From: Adiantum capillus-veneris
Lineage: Eukaryota; Streptophyta; Polypodiopsida; Polypodiales; Pteridaceae
DNA: 64,000 bases
NCBI GenBank assembly: GCA_014529385.2
Contig: CM043970.1
Span: forward strand, 42,475,779-42,539,778
Reading direction: 5' to 3'
Below, one piece after another: positions 62,981 through 64,000 of the stretch. The notes beneath the pieces are model-generated. The model made no database searches and had not been told where the DNA came from. It saw only the letters and a program-made list of their open reading frames with translations. The number at the start of each line of letters is the position of its first letter. The first letter of the stretch is position 1. The translations under genes were made by a program, and so were the position numbers.

Positions 62981-64000
62981 CTTCCCCTCGAGCTCTGCAT
63001 GTCGCAGAGTCCAAGCATAGTCCGGAAACGTTGAAGCTTCTCAGCTCCGAGGGCCTTGGTAAAGATATCCGCTATCTGCTCCTCTGTGCTGACGTAGACC
63101 AAGTCGATGTCGCCCGCCAACACTCGCTCTCGAACGTAGTGGTAATGGATCTCTACGTGTTTGGTCCTGGCATGGAACACTAGGTTCCTAGCTAACTGCA
63201 TGCTACTGAGGTTGTCACAATGGATGAAAATCTGTTGGTCCACCTGCACTCCCAAGTCCTCAAGTAATGTGCGTAGCCAAGCTACCTCGCACGCCGCAAC
63301 TGCTACACCTCTGTACTCGGCCTCTGTGCTCGATAAAGAAACCGTAGGCTGCTTTTTGGTACTCCAAGTAACAACAGTACTCCCAAAAGAGAACATGAAG
63401 CCACTCGTAGATCTCCTATCAACAATGCTACCTGCCCAATCTGCATCTGTATACCCATACAATGCTAATGGTGCATCTGCTGCATAGAACAATGCGTAGT
63501 CAAGAGTACCTTGCACATACCTAAGTGTGCGTCGTACTCCATCCAAATGTGGCTTCCTCGGAAGCTGCATGAACTGACTCTCCAAGCCTACTGTGTAGCT
63601 CAAGTCTGGCCTCGTGATAGTTAAGTAGATTAGACTACCCACGATCTTCCTGTACATGTTGACATCCTCAATAACATCACCCTTCTCTGCACTCAGCTTT
63701 GCATTCACATCCAAGGGAATAGAAATTGGCTTACAATCATCCATACCATACTTTGACAACATATCCAAAGCATACTGTCTCTGTGATAGCCATACACCCT
63801 CTGGAGTCCTGATCACTTCAATGCCAAGAAAGTAGCGCAACTCGCCTAAATCTTTCATTTCAAACTCCTGTTTGAGAAGACCCTTCACATGGTCAATCTC
63901 CATAGCATTGTCACCAACAATAATAAGGTCATCTACATATATGGTAATGACCACAATCCCCACATCACTCTCACGTACATAGAGTGAATGATCAGCATGA
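62953..64000 (-). CDS. copia-3 reverse transcriptase C-terminus and RNase H, cut by window end
   Basis: The reverse frame is open from the window edge to a stop at 62953. It holds TIYVDDLIIVGD (YVDD codons 63928-63939), MKDLGELRYFLGIEV, WLSQRQYALDML, then RNase H with YTDADWAGS, RRSTSGFMF, SSTEAEYRG and HCDNLSSMQLARN, then KHVEIHYHYVRE and EEQIADIFTKAL. All catalytic residues visible are intact and there is no frame break in over 1 kb, so this is the best preserved pol part here. It differs clearly from copia-1 and copia-2. Confidence 0.95.
   Translation of the reverse strand, partial: HADHSLYVRESDVGIVVITIYVDDLIIVGDNAMEIDHVKGLLKQEFEMKDLGELRYFLGIEVIRTPEGVWLSQRQYALDMLSKYGMDDCKPISIPLDVNAKLSAEKGDVIEDVNMYRKIVGSLIYLTITRPDLSYTVGLESQFMQLPRKPHLDGVRRTLRYVQGTLDYALFYAADAPLALYGYTDADWAGSIVDRRSTSGFMFSFGSTVVTWSTKKQPTVSLSSTEAEYRGVAVAACEVAWLRTLLEDLGVQVDQQIFIHCDNLSSMQLARNLVFHARTKHVEIHYHYVRERVLAGDIDLVYVSTEEQIADIFTKALGAEKLQRFRTMLGLCDMQSSRGSVEMSSSTP

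Overview
The window looks like nuclear DNA of a plant with a large, repeat-rich genome. The evidence is Ty1/copia elements primed by initiator-Met tRNA, Ty3/gypsy elements with a second (archaeal-like) RNase H as in the plant Tat lineage, a clan-85-like cytochrome P450 exon, and many long CT/GA and AC/TG microsatellites. A fern or gymnosperm would fit, but the sequence alone does not settle the lineage. There is no rRNA, tRNA gene, CRISPR array or bacterial-style operon. Nearly everything recognisable is retrotransposon, most of it decayed.

Layout. 1-4.5 kb: non-coding, microsatellite-rich. 4.5-12.8 kb: a gypsy relic here called X (LTR, gag, protease, RT), split inside RT by a nearly intact reverse-strand copia element (copia-1, 7693-12664, 192-bp LTRs, 5-bp target duplication ATTCA). 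12.8-40.6 kb: a second gypsy family (II), split in gag by a block of family I (Tat-like) elements. In that block, copy A (LTR 13191-14367) is split in its protease by copy B (17097-25735, flanked by ACGT). A then ends in LTR C (26589-27676), which is itself followed by a second primer site and leader. Family II gag resumes at about 28621 and is split again by copia-2 (28699-35895, 207-bp LTRs, target duplication CAAAC). Family II protease and linker follow, then a decayed tail.

40.6-49.2 kb: mostly unassigned sequence with long CT tracts, one P450 first exon (reverse strand, 45271-45464), a tandem repeat, a CCAAT/TATA promoter-like site and a second X-type LTR. 49.2-53.2 kb, reverse strand: a Tat-like RT/RNase H fragment, a 1.65-kb LTR (Z) whose transcribed part is tandemly duplicated, and directly upstream of its polypurine tract a DEAD-box RNA helicase gene fragment. 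54.5-59.6 kb: a reverse-strand, decayed family II copy. 61.2-62.6 kb: two unrecognised reverse-strand ORFs, possibly a host gene. 62.66-64 kb: the 3' end of a third copia element (copia-3), cut by the window edge.

The main points for a second look are: (1) a 5' leader module shared by copia-1, copia-2 and all three family I gypsy copies, with a small hairpin kept through paired changes; (2) a conserved upstream ORF before gag in family I; (3) the helicase fragment beside a retroelement 3' end; (4) a template-switch palindrome that removes the protease active site of copy A; (5) an LTR whose open frame runs into the hypothetical gene at 62.5 kb.
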